From an uncultured bacterium (GTDB lineage Bacteria; Bacillota_I; Bacilli_A; RFN20; CAG-826): a stretch of 39,962 nucleotides of DNA. The stretch covers positions 1 through 39,962 of the forward strand of contig CASFQA010000008.1 in the NCBI GenBank assembly GCA_949296775.1, written 5' to 3'. The position numbers were made by a program, and so were the translations under genes. The notes under the pieces are model-generated. The model worked only from the letters and a program-made list of their open reading frames with translations, was not told the DNA's origin and made no database searches. Shown piece after piece: positions 7,861 to 13,926 of this stretch; position 1 is the first letter of the stretch, and each line of letters begins with the position of its first letter.

Positions 7861-8538
7861 TTATTCTATCATCCCCAGTTCTTTCATCTTCTCTTCTCGC
7901 ATCTCGCCTAAAGTCTTTTTATTATCAACCAACCTCATGAGAGCATAAATTTGAATGGCTTTGCAGCCGAAGACATTAGCAGACATCGTTTCCCCTTTGT
8001 ATTCGACGTATTTTCCATCAAGTATTGTTGCTACTTCATCTGGGTGAGAAATAACACAAATCTTATCACCTGGTTTAACTAATCCTTGTTCGATCATCCA
8101 ATCCAACTTAGGAAGCTTAGTTTGAGTTCTTTTCGTTCTTATTTCTTCTGCTTCTTCTTCGTCTCTAATTTGTTTTGCGGATGGTTCAACCAAAACTAGA
8201 TGATCTTCTAATCCGTTTATCTGAGCAATGGTTTCAAGAATAGAATAAGCATCAGCAGGTGTCATATTATAAAATTCACGTTTTCTTGTCTTACCATCAA
8301 ACTCCTCAATACTTCTAAGATTAGGATTAAGCTTATCGATCATTTGATGCAGCTTCATGTCAGTGAGTCTTTTTGGAACTTCATAATAAGCATAAAGCCT
8401 AAAAGCAAAAGGAATACATTCACTCCTATTGAGTTCCTTTAGTCTTTTATTTACATCGTCTGCATATCCTATCTTCACATAGTCTGGGAACGATGGGTTG
8501 GTAAGTATGTAAATTACGCCTTGTGATTTAGTTTCCAT
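7861..8538 (-). CDS. GIY-YIG (T5orf172-type) protein with RAMA-like C-terminal domain
   Basis: A 225-residue protein. The N-terminal about 110 residues have the T5orf172/MUG113 form of the GIY-YIG nuclease fold: GVIYILTNPSFPDYVKIGYA, then VNKRLKELN and a conserved LHQMIDKL helix, ending at REFYNMTPADA. After a charged linker, residues about 143-205 (LDWMIEQGLVKPGDKICVI, then ATILDGKYVEYKGETMS and a final hydrophobic helix) look like a RAMA/DUF4357 module. That module is often attached to restriction and methylase proteins and is proposed to recognise modified DNA. The gene starts immediately after the methyltransferase stop codon, so they are co-expressed. A nicking or modification-sensing accessory of the restriction system is a reasonable inference. 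Confidence 0.7.
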   Translation of the reverse strand: METKSQGVIYILTNPSFPDYVKIGYADDVNKRLKELNRSECIPFAFRLYAYYEVPKRLTDMKLHQMIDKLNPNLRSIEEFDGKTRKREFYNMTPADAYSILETIAQINGLEDHLVLVEPSAKQIRDEEEAEEIRTKRTQTKLPKLDWMIEQGLVKPGDKICVISHPDEVATILDGKYVEYKGETMSANVFGCKAIQIYALMRLVDNKKTLGEMREEKMKELGMIE

Positions 8539-9510
8539 TTATTTATTTTCCTCTGCTTCATTAAAACCATCTATTGAACTTAAAGAATTTAAGAAATCTT
8601 CTATATTATCTACGATTACAAAATTAAACTTTTTATCGGAATTTATCTTCTGCATGTTTTCCAAATGTTTATTAAAATATGAAGATGTATTCTCGTCATT
8701 ATCAACTAAAATTGCATGGCGACCTTCCTCTATGCAAACTCTACCAGTAGTTCCACTTCCAGCAAAAAAATCTAAAACTATAGAGCCAGGATATGAAAGC
8801 GAACGGACAAATCTACGAATAATTTCAAGAGGTTTTTGCGTAGGATGGCCGACGCGTTCCAGTGAATTTCCGTTAAGCCTTCCTATTTCCCATACATTCG
8901 TAGGGTTTTTTCCTTTTTTTACATTCTCGGGAACTAAACGTGGATCTCTTAATGCTTTTTCTAATTCCTCTGGGGAATACTGCACTCTAACAGAATCTAA
9001 ATCAAAATAATATTTATCAGTTTTCACTAACCATATAGCTTCTTCATGCCTGTTTGCAAAATATCGGTGTGCAGACATACCATTTTTATAGTACCAGACA
9101 ATCGTATTTACTAATTTCCATTTAGTGAAATGACGACAATGATAAATGATTTCAGTTAAATCTCCAGACCTTTCGTCTCTAAATTGAGTCCCACCAAATA
9201 TAACAAGATTACCACTTTTAGTTAAAACTCTATAGGCCTCATCTAACCATGTCTTTGCCCATTCCATATAATTACCATAATTATCCCAATTAGCTAAATC
9301 CAAATTATATGGCGGATCAATTAAAATAAGTTGAACCGATTCGTCTGGTAATTGTTTTAATTGTTTAACACAGTCGTCGATTTTCAACAAAATCAAAGTT
9401 TTATCAGGCTTTTTAAAATCTATGCTACTTTTGTTTTTTAAATTTTCTTTATTGCTATGAAGAATTGATCTCAGAGCTGAATTTCTGTGTGATTTATTAT
9501 GAATTGCCAT
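8539..9510 (-). CDS. RsrI-type adenine-N6 DNA methyltransferase, predicted GAATTC
   Basis: A 323-residue beta-class DNA methyltransferase. The catalytic motif IV DPPYN comes first (LILIDPPYNL, about residue 63). The AdoMet motif DFFAGSGTTG is near the C-terminus, the order expected for the beta class. The sequence between them closely tracks M.RsrI as I remember it: NGMSAHRYFANRHEEAIW, KYYFDLDSVR, KGKNPTNVW and RLNGNSLERVGHPTQKP. M.RsrI methylates the inner adenines of GAATTC. This differs from M.EcoRI, although the neighbouring endonuclease is EcoRI-like. An AGAGG ribosome binding site lies in the 11-bp gap after the endonuclease gene. It protects the host from that enzyme. Confidence 0.88.
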   Translation of the reverse strand: MAIHNKSHRNSALRSILHSNKENLKNKSSIDFKKPDKTLILLKIDDCVKQLKQLPDESVQLILIDPPYNLDLANWDNYGNYMEWAKTWLDEAYRVLTKSGNLVIFGGTQFRDERSGDLTEIIYHCRHFTKWKLVNTIVWYYKNGMSAHRYFANRHEEAIWLVKTDKYYFDLDSVRVQYSPEELEKALRDPRLVPENVKKGKNPTNVWEIGRLNGNSLERVGHPTQKPLEIIRRFVRSLSYPGSIVLDFFAGSGTTGRVCIEEGRHAILVDNDENTSSYFNKHLENMQKINSDKKFNFVIVDNIEDFLNSLSSIDGFNEAEENK

Positions 9511-9521
9511 TAGTAAAACCT

Positions 9522-10355
9522 CTATTTTTTTGTAAGTTGTTTGAATAAATCTTTACCTAACATATTTAATGATGTTCTCGAAATATCAAGCATTACACGT
9601 ACCATTTCATCTTTATCCCATCTCTCTCCATTAGCCTGTGTGTAAATCGAAGTTGCCTGAAGCATTATCGTTCTGCCATTGCACAGAACATACTTATTTT
9701 TGCAAAGGTTAGTATTAAGTGGCATGCCATAATTGGCGGCTGTAAGCCTATCTAGTCGATTCAAAGCACCATTATTGTATGTTAATGTAATTTTTCGCCC
9801 ATCGGGTCTTTCAATTGTTACATCGTGAGTTAAAAAATTAGAACCTTCCAAAAACAAGACATAAGGAAAATGAGCTTCATTAAGCATAAAATTCGCTATT
9901 TCTGAGATATTCTTATGAGAACGTTCAATAGCATTCCCTGCAACCATTAAATCTTGGTCATTATTTTTGCCTACTAATATGCCTTTCCTTATATTTTCAA
10001 TATCTTTTCCTTGATGTTTCGCTTCTGAAACTAAAATAACTCTCCAATTTCCATAATCGTCTAAAACTTCGATTAAACCACCATCCGGCTTGATATTTGC
10101 ATTTTGAACAAACAATGTTTGTCCTAAAGATGGATCGATTTTTCTTAGCGCTTCATTAATTTCTTTTTTTGAAATTTCTGGTCTATAGCGAAAAGTAAGC
10201 ATTGGATATTCTTGCTCCAACAATGACTTAACGCCATACTGATTGTCAGAAACTTCTTTATCGTGAATTTGTGCCTCCTCACCGAAAATGCCAATTACTC
10301 CGTGGGAATGTTTATGCTGTTCAGTTAGTCTTCTCGATTGATTCTTTTTTGCCAT
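9522..10355 (-). CDS. EcoRI-family type II restriction endonuclease, predicted GAATTC
   Basis: Starting at the ATG that follows AGAGGTGAAGAGA, the protein has 277 residues, the same length as EcoRI, and it aligns with EcoRI as I recall it with almost no gaps. Catalytic residues fall at identical positions: D91 (NIKPDGG), E111 and K113 (SEAKHQGKD). The GAATTC-recognition region is conserved: LMVAGNAIERSHKNISEIAN with M137, N141, E144 and R145, and NRLDRLTAANYGMP with R200 and R203. It should therefore cut GAATTC. The longer reading frame from a GTG three codons upstream would start inside the ribosome binding site and is rejected. It follows an HTH gene by 17 bp and precedes the methyltransferase. 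The AT-rich base use fits acquisition by transfer. Confidence 0.93.
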   Translation of the reverse strand: MAKKNQSRRLTEQHKHSHGVIGIFGEEAQIHDKEVSDNQYGVKSLLEQEYPMLTFRYRPEISKKEINEALRKIDPSLGQTLFVQNANIKPDGGLIEVLDDYGNWRVILVSEAKHQGKDIENIRKGILVGKNNDQDLMVAGNAIERSHKNISEIANFMLNEAHFPYVLFLEGSNFLTHDVTIERPDGRKITLTYNNGALNRLDRLTAANYGMPLNTNLCKNKYVLCNGRTIMLQATSIYTQANGERWDKDEMVRVMLDISRTSLNMLGKDLFKQLTKK

Positions 10356-10372
10356 TCTCTTCACCTCTTTAA

Positions 10373-10567
10373 TTAATCATCTAATTTCATGCCGATCTCA
10401 TTGAAGAGAGCGACTAACTTTTTCTTGGTTTCCATGTTTGGTTCGAATTTGCCTCTTTCCCAACGAGAAATAGAAACAAAACTAACATTCAATATTTTAG
10501 CAAGTTCCTCTTGGGTTAAGAATTTTCTCTCTCGATACTCTCTAATCTTTTTAGCGTAATCAAACAT
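10373..10567 (-). CDS. XRE-family HTH regulator, C-protein-like
   Basis: A 64-residue single-domain Cro/C1-type helix-turn-helix protein: MFDYAKKIREYRERKFLTQ, then EELAKILNVSFVSISRWERG and a final KKLVALFNEIG helix. It is the first gene of the restriction operon, with GAGGTGACC as ribosome binding site. Controller (C) proteins of type II systems have this size, position and fold; they delay endonuclease expression until methylation is complete. The EcoRI and RsrI systems I know of lack such a protein, so this is a variation. It could also be a regulator captured from the surrounding mobile element. Operator not proven; candidate repeats lie just upstream. Confidence 0.8.
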   Translation of the reverse strand: MFDYAKKIREYRERKFLTQEELAKILNVSFVSISRWERGKFEPNMETKKKLVALFNEIGMKLDD

Positions 10568-10578
10568 ATGGTCACCTC

Positions 10579-10606
10579 ATTATCACTAAGCAGTATTTTA
10601 ACACAA
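10579..10606 (-). promoter_or_regulatory. Promoter of the HTH-restriction-methylase operon
   Basis: Read on the minus strand: TTGTGT (-35), 16-bp spacer, GATAAT (-10), then GAGGTGACC and the ATG of the HTH gene. The motif GTGA occurs twice, 11 bp apart, across the -10 and ribosome binding site, which could let the HTH protein autoregulate. Confidence 0.5.
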
Positions 10607-10675
10607 AATCATTACAATTTCGATATTTAAAGGAACTTTTATGAGATTTTTTATTAGAAAACGTAGGGGGTATCA

Positions 10676-10751
10676 TTTCTCTAGTAGGGTATCGTTTTTC
10701 TAGTAGAGAAACGTTTATCTAGTAGGCTTTCATTTTTCTAGTAGAACCAAA
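10676..10751. repeat. Four tandem 19-bp iteron-like repeats
   Basis: CTAGTAG begins at 10681, 10700, 10719 and 10738, an exact 19-bp period. Each unit has the form TTTnTCTAGTAG followed by seven variable bases. An inverted copy, CTACTAG, lies at 10792-10798. The conserved core with variable remainder looks like an array of protein-binding sites. It lies about 70 bp upstream of the restriction operon promoter and next to the tRNA-Leu 3' end. It could be a C-protein operator array, replication iterons or excisionase sites of the mobile element. Confidence 0.75.
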
Positions 10752-10798
10752 TTTTAAAAATCCGTATCCGTCGGTTTGAACCAAATTTTATCTACTAG
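10744..10798. repeat. 13-bp direct repeat flanked by inverted CTAGTAG
   Basis: GAACCAAATTTTA occurs at 10744-10756 and 10778-10790. The first copy is preceded by CTAGTAG and the second is followed by TCTACTAG, so the two heptamers face each other around the repeated 13-mers. It forms the tRNA-proximal end of the 19-bp array. Confidence 0.6.
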
Positions 10799-10890
10799 CA
10801 AAACGCCAAAAATTAAAAAAAGCCCGATTTCTCGAGCAAATATCGTTCATTTTGAGACCATTACTTTGTATCAAAATGTTAGTTATAAGA

Positions 10891-10975
<85 letters not shown>

Positions 10976-10985
10976 AGCGGGTGTT

Positions 10986-11014
10986 ATTATAGGCAGCCCC
11001 CTTTGGTAATTCAA
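10986..11014 (-). promoter_or_regulatory. tRNA-Leu promoter
   Basis: On the minus strand TTGAAT, 17-bp spacer, TATAAT, ending 10 bp before the tRNA 5' end. Confidence 0.75.
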
Positions 11015-11176
11015 ATACTTTTTGCCTTTGCGGGACCAGAGTAGCCCTTGACGTCGTTAGGGCTCGAAGCGTCGGAAGTTCGGTGGTTTCAGGTTTCGCC
11101 CTCATTGATTCCTTATGTTTGAAATGGTTCGACTCTTTCGAAACGTAAGCAATTGGAGTTGATTGCTTTGCCTAAA

Positions 11177-12616
11177 CTAGGCCAACTGGGGGAAAAATAG
11201 CATCGCCACCGAGAAATAGACAAGCAACGAGACGATATCCATGATGGTGGTGAGCAAAGGCTGGGCCAATAAGGCTGGGTCAAGGCGAAGGGCGGAAGCC
11301 GCTAGAGGCAAAAGGGAGCCGACGATCTTAGCCAAAGTGATGGCAATGAAGGCCGATAGGGCGACCAAGGCCGCGATCTTGGCCGAGGCGTCGAAAAACT
11401 CCAAAGTCCAGCAATTTCCGTTCCATATATTGGTCCCGGCGAAATCGGAATTGACGACGATGCCGGTGTATTGCTCCATCATGAACCAGCAGAAGGCGAA
11501 GACGGCGACGCAAAGGCCGACCAAAAGCCCGGACTTCAGTTCCTTGAACAAGACCTTGCCGACTTGCTTGGGACCGAATTCCTTCAAGGCCAACCCTCGG
11601 ACCATCAAGCCGGTCGTCTGCCCGCCCGAATTTCCCCCGGTATCCAATAAGGTCGGGATGAAGGCGGCCAAAATGGCCAAACTCGCCAGTTTGTCTTGGA
11701 AGAACGAGATGATGATGGAGGTGAAAGTCCCCAAAACGAGCAAGACGATGATCCAAGGGATGCACCGTTTGGCGTTGCCCCAGGTCGAAAGGGTCATATA
11801 AGGCTTCTCGGTCGGCTCCATGTTGGTCATCCGGGCGAAGTCCTCGCTGCCTTCCTCGGCCATGACATCGACCGCGTCGTCGATGGTGATGACGCCGACT
11901 AAGCGGTTGTCCTCATTCAAAACGGCGAGGGCGTTTAAGTCGTAACGGCGGAACAATTGGCCGACCTCTTCCTGATCGTCGCTGGTTTTGCAGTAAACCA
12001 CGTCCCGGTTCATGATCGAGGATAATGCGGTATTGGGTTCGGCGAAGATCAAATCGTCGAGGTCGACGGTCCCGAGGAAGCGGCGGGAGGAATCGCGAAC
12101 GAAGATGGTGTAGACCGTCTCGGCGTCCCGCCCTCTTTTCCGGATCTCCTCGATAGCCTCTTCAACCGAGCAATCATCGCGGAATTCCAAATATTCCGTC
12201 GTCATGATCGACCCGGCGGTATCCTCTTTGTAATTCAATAAGGCGTTTAGGTCTTTGCGGAGCTCCGGGTCGGCGGCCTTCATCACCCTTGAGGCGAGGT
12301 TGGCCGGCAGTTCCTCGATGGCATCGGTCACTTCGTCGGCCGGCTGGGAATTGATAAGCTCGACCAAGTCCTTGTCGGTCATCGCCCGAACCAGCTTTTC
12401 CTTATTGTCTTGGCTCAACTCTGTGAAGAAATCGGCGGATAAAGAAGGACCGACGGTCCGGAAAAGATAGATTAATTGCTCAGGGCTCAATTCGCTTGCC
12501 ATTTCCGCCAAATCGATGGACGGCACGGTCTTAAAAATTTCCAGCAAAGTCGCTTTATCTTTATTTTCGATGGCTTTTTGCAGGCTTTCTTGGGTGAATT
12601 TGCTATTCTCTTTCAT
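11177..12616 (-). CDS. mgtE: MgtE magnesium transporter/channel
   Basis: A 479-residue MgtE. It has an N-terminal superhelical domain (residues about 20-135, with LAEMASELSPEQLIYLFR), then paired CBS domains (about 135-260; DTAGSIMTTEYLEF and GVITIDDAVDVM). The C-terminal part has five membrane helices including the pore-associated GGNSGGQTTGLMVRGLAL. MgtE passes Mg2+ down the membrane potential, gated by Mg2+ binding to the cytosolic N and CBS domains. The start is supported by GGAGGG 8 nt upstream. The short divergent region to pduL has no M-box riboswitch, so control is probably by protein gating. It is the first core gene right of the island. Confidence 0.95.
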   Translation of the reverse strand: MKENSKFTQESLQKAIENKDKATLLEIFKTVPSIDLAEMASELSPEQLIYLFRTVGPSLSADFFTELSQDNKEKLVRAMTDKDLVELINSQPADEVTDAIEELPANLASRVMKAADPELRKDLNALLNYKEDTAGSIMTTEYLEFRDDCSVEEAIEEIRKRGRDAETVYTIFVRDSSRRFLGTVDLDDLIFAEPNTALSSIMNRDVVYCKTSDDQEEVGQLFRRYDLNALAVLNEDNRLVGVITIDDAVDVMAEEGSEDFARMTNMEPTEKPYMTLSTWGNAKRCIPWIIVLLVLGTFTSIIISFFQDKLASLAILAAFIPTLLDTGGNSGGQTTGLMVRGLALKEFGPKQVGKVLFKELKSGLLVGLCVAVFAFCWFMMEQYTGIVVNSDFAGTNIWNGNCWTLEFFDASAKIAALVALSAFIAITLAKIVGSLLPLAASALRLDPALLAQPLLTTIMDIVSLLVYFSVAMLFFPQLA

Positions 12617-12714
12617 CTTCTTTTCCCTCCTTTTGCCTGCCTAGTCTAGCCTACTCCAGGTGGAAGTAAAGGCTAAATGAAAGTAAAACTTTCACCCTTT
12701 CCCCCTTTTCGGCC

Positions 12715-12720
12715 TATAAT
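12715..12720 (+). promoter_or_regulatory. -10 box of pduL
   Basis: TATAAT, with TTTCAC at 12690-12695 as a possible -35 at a long 19-bp spacing. AAGGAAGGAAG follows as ribosome binding site. Confidence 0.55.
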
Positions 12721-12747
12721 GGCCTCCTGTAAAGAAGGAAGGAAGCA

Positions 12748-13437
12748 ATGGAAAACAAAATCCTAGTCGAAACCAGCGCCCGCCACATCCATCTCAATCA
12801 GGCGAGCTTTGATTACTTAATGGACGCCAAAGAGGGCGAGCACGCCGTCTTGAATGAGCGGAAGGCTTTGTCTCAGCCTGGCCAATATGTCTCCGACGTC
12901 CGGCTTAACCTCGTCGGCCCGGTCAACCCCAAAACCGGCAAGCCCCGGATGCTGACCAACGTTTCGATTCTCGGCCCCTTGAGAAAAGAGAATCAGATCG
13001 AAATCTCCGCCACCGACGCCCGGACCCTTGGGGTGAGCGCCCCCATCCGCCTTTCCGGCGACGTCAAAGGGTCGGCCCCGGTCAAGATCGTCAATCCGGC
13101 AAATGGCAAGGAATTGGAGCTTAGCGAAGGCGTCATCATCGCCAAGCGTCACATCCACATGACCCCGGAGGACGCCGAGGCCTATAACGTCAAGGATGGG
13201 GAGGCGGTCTACGTCGCCATCTCGACCCCTGAACGGGAGACCATCTATGGCGACACCATCATCCGCGTCTCCCCGAAATATTCGCTCGCCATGCATATCG
13301 ATACCGACGAGAGCAACGCGGCCAACGCCGGCGGGGAAGTGTATGGCGAGATCCTCTACGCCAGCGAATGCGGCTGCGATCACGAGGAAGGCCATTGCTG
13401 CCATGGCGAGGGCCATTGCTGCCATCACGAAGAATGA
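12748..13437 (+). CDS. pduL: PduL-type phosphotransacylase with Cys/His-rich tail
   Basis: A 229-residue phosphate acyltransferase of the PduL (PTAC) family, which interconverts acyl-CoA and acyl-phosphate. In fermenters without Pta it feeds acetate kinase for ATP. The duplicated barrel is evident: SARHIHLNQ (residues about 10-18) in the first half and AKRHIHMTPEDA plus AMHIDTDESNAA in the second. The His residues of these motifs are zinc ligands in the family. No N-terminal encapsulation peptide is present, so it is a cytosolic housekeeping form. Unusually, the last 22 residues are ECGCDHEEGHCCHGEGHC followed by CHHEE, dense in Cys and His. The stop overlaps the ATG of the next gene (ATGA), so they are coupled. 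Confidence 0.9.
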   Translation: MENKILVETSARHIHLNQASFDYLMDAKEGEHAVLNERKALSQPGQYVSDVRLNLVGPVNPKTGKPRMLTNVSILGPLRKENQIEISATDARTLGVSAPIRLSGDVKGSAPVKIVNPANGKELELSEGVIIAKRHIHMTPEDAEAYNVKDGEAVYVAISTPERETIYGDTIIRVSPKYSLAMHIDTDESNAANAGGEVYGEILYASECGCDHEEGHCCHGEGHCCHHEE

Positions 13438-13691
13438 AGACCCTCGTCTATAATCCGTCTAACGTCTGCTCACGCCGGTTCGAGATCGATTACGAGGACG
13501 GTAAGATCCTCGCCCTTCGGGTCGAAGGCGGGTGCCACGGGAACCTCCAAGGAATCGCCTCCTTGCTCAAGGGAATGGACATCGAGGAAGCGAAGTCCAA
13601 ACTCTCCGGCATCGTCTGCCGGGGGTCAAGGAACAAGCAGACTTCCTGCCCCGACCAAATCGCTAACGCCTTAGCGACCATCGCCGACTGA
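13434..13691 (+). CDS. TSCPD-domain protein (TIGR03905 family)
   Basis: An 85-residue protein starting at the ATGA overlap with pduL: MKTLVYNPSNVCSRRFEID, then VEGGCHGNLQGIASLLKG and CRGSRNKQTSCPDQIANAL. The TSCPD signature and three further cysteines match the small TIGR03905 family, related to a C-terminal domain of some ribonucleotide reductases and presumed to bind metal. Its function is unknown. Coupling to pduL suggests a shared metal need, but this is speculation. A strong terminator follows at once. Confidence 0.8.
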   Translation: MKTLVYNPSNVCSRRFEIDYEDGKILALRVEGGCHGNLQGIASLLKGMDIEEAKSKLSGIVCRGSRNKQTSCPDQIANALATIAD

Positions 13692-13715
13692 CTCCCCGAT
13701 TCCGGGGAGTTTTTC
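13691..13715 (+). terminator. Intrinsic terminator of pduL-TSCPD operon
   Basis: ACTCCCCG, loop ATTC, CGGGGAGT, then TTTTC. A perfect 8-bp stem overlapping the stop codon. Confidence 0.9.
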
Positions 13716-13744
13716 TTGCCTACCGGGAGGGGAGGGCATAGAAT
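13716..13744 (+). promoter_or_regulatory. metK promoter
   Basis: TTGCCT, 17-bp spacer, TAGAAT (13739-13744). Transcription would start near 13751, just before the riboswitch aptamer. Confidence 0.6.
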
Positions 13745-13763
13745 AGCCGCACTGCGAAACGCA

Positions 13764-13864
13764 GGCATCAAGAAGCGTCGTCATTTGGCGTAACCAGGAC
13801 GCTAGCAACTCCGCTATAGCGGTAAGTGCTCGCCATAGCTCCCCGTCCCCGGGAGAACGATGCC
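13764..13864 (+). promoter_or_regulatory. SAM-I-like riboswitch aptamer upstream of metK
   Basis: The leader can be folded as a SAM-I-clan aptamer. P1 is GGCATC (13764-13769) with GATGCC (13859-13864), followed by AAGA. P2 is GCGTC/GACGC (13775-13779 with 13798-13802) with inner TTGG/CCAG. Next come the conserved GCAAC (13804-13808) and P3 CCGC-TATA-GCGG (13811-13822). Then GTGCT and P4 CTCCC/GGGAG (13839-13843 with 13851-13855). The P2 loop GGCG (13787-13790) can pair with CGCC (13831-13834), the expected pseudoknot. Context (SAM synthetase next) fits. Several positions differ from the SAM-I consensus, so it is a variant; I could not run a covariance search. Confidence 0.65.
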
Positions 13865-13867
13865 GTT

Positions 13868-13919
13868 GGAAGAAAGCATAAACCTTCCTTACTCGGGTGG
13901 GATTTCGCCGGATAAGGAG
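13868..13919 (+). promoter_or_regulatory. Expression platform: ribosome-binding-site switch of metK
   Basis: The CCTTCCTTA tract (13883-13891) can pair upstream with GGAAG (13868-13872). It can instead pair downstream with TAAGG (13913-13917), which covers the Shine-Dalgarno TAAGGAG. The two pairings exclude each other, so the riboswitch probably controls translation. No U-run terminator is present. Confidence 0.55.
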
Positions 13920-13926
13920 ATATTTC

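Larger units (their letters stand above)
1..10890. mobile_element. AT-rich acquired island or prophage ending at tRNA-Leu
   Basis: The segment is visibly richer in A+T than everything to its right, carries phage early genes and defence genes, and stops at the 3' CCA end of a tRNA-Leu gene. A tRNA 3' end is the usual target of tyrosine integrases. No integrase, second attachment copy or left boundary is visible, so the left end is unknown and extends beyond the window. It could be one prophage with defence cargo, or a layered island. Confidence 0.6.

Noticed and set aside
10676-10751. CRISPR array
   Set aside because: The period is 19 bp with only about 12 conserved bases and no spacers of proper length; no cas genes.
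1-10890. Integrase or transposase gene in the island
   Set aside because: I looked through all reading frames and saw no tyrosine or serine recombinase or DDE motif; if present it lies left of the window.
12617-12747. M-box (Mg2+) riboswitch before mgtE
   Set aside because: The mgtE leader in the 130-bp divergent gap is too short and shows no M-box motifs.
13729-13844. Alternative closing helix GGGGAG/CTCCCC around the metK leader
   Set aside because: The 5' strand lies upstream of the expected transcription start and the pairing excludes P4 of the better-supported SAM-I-like fold.
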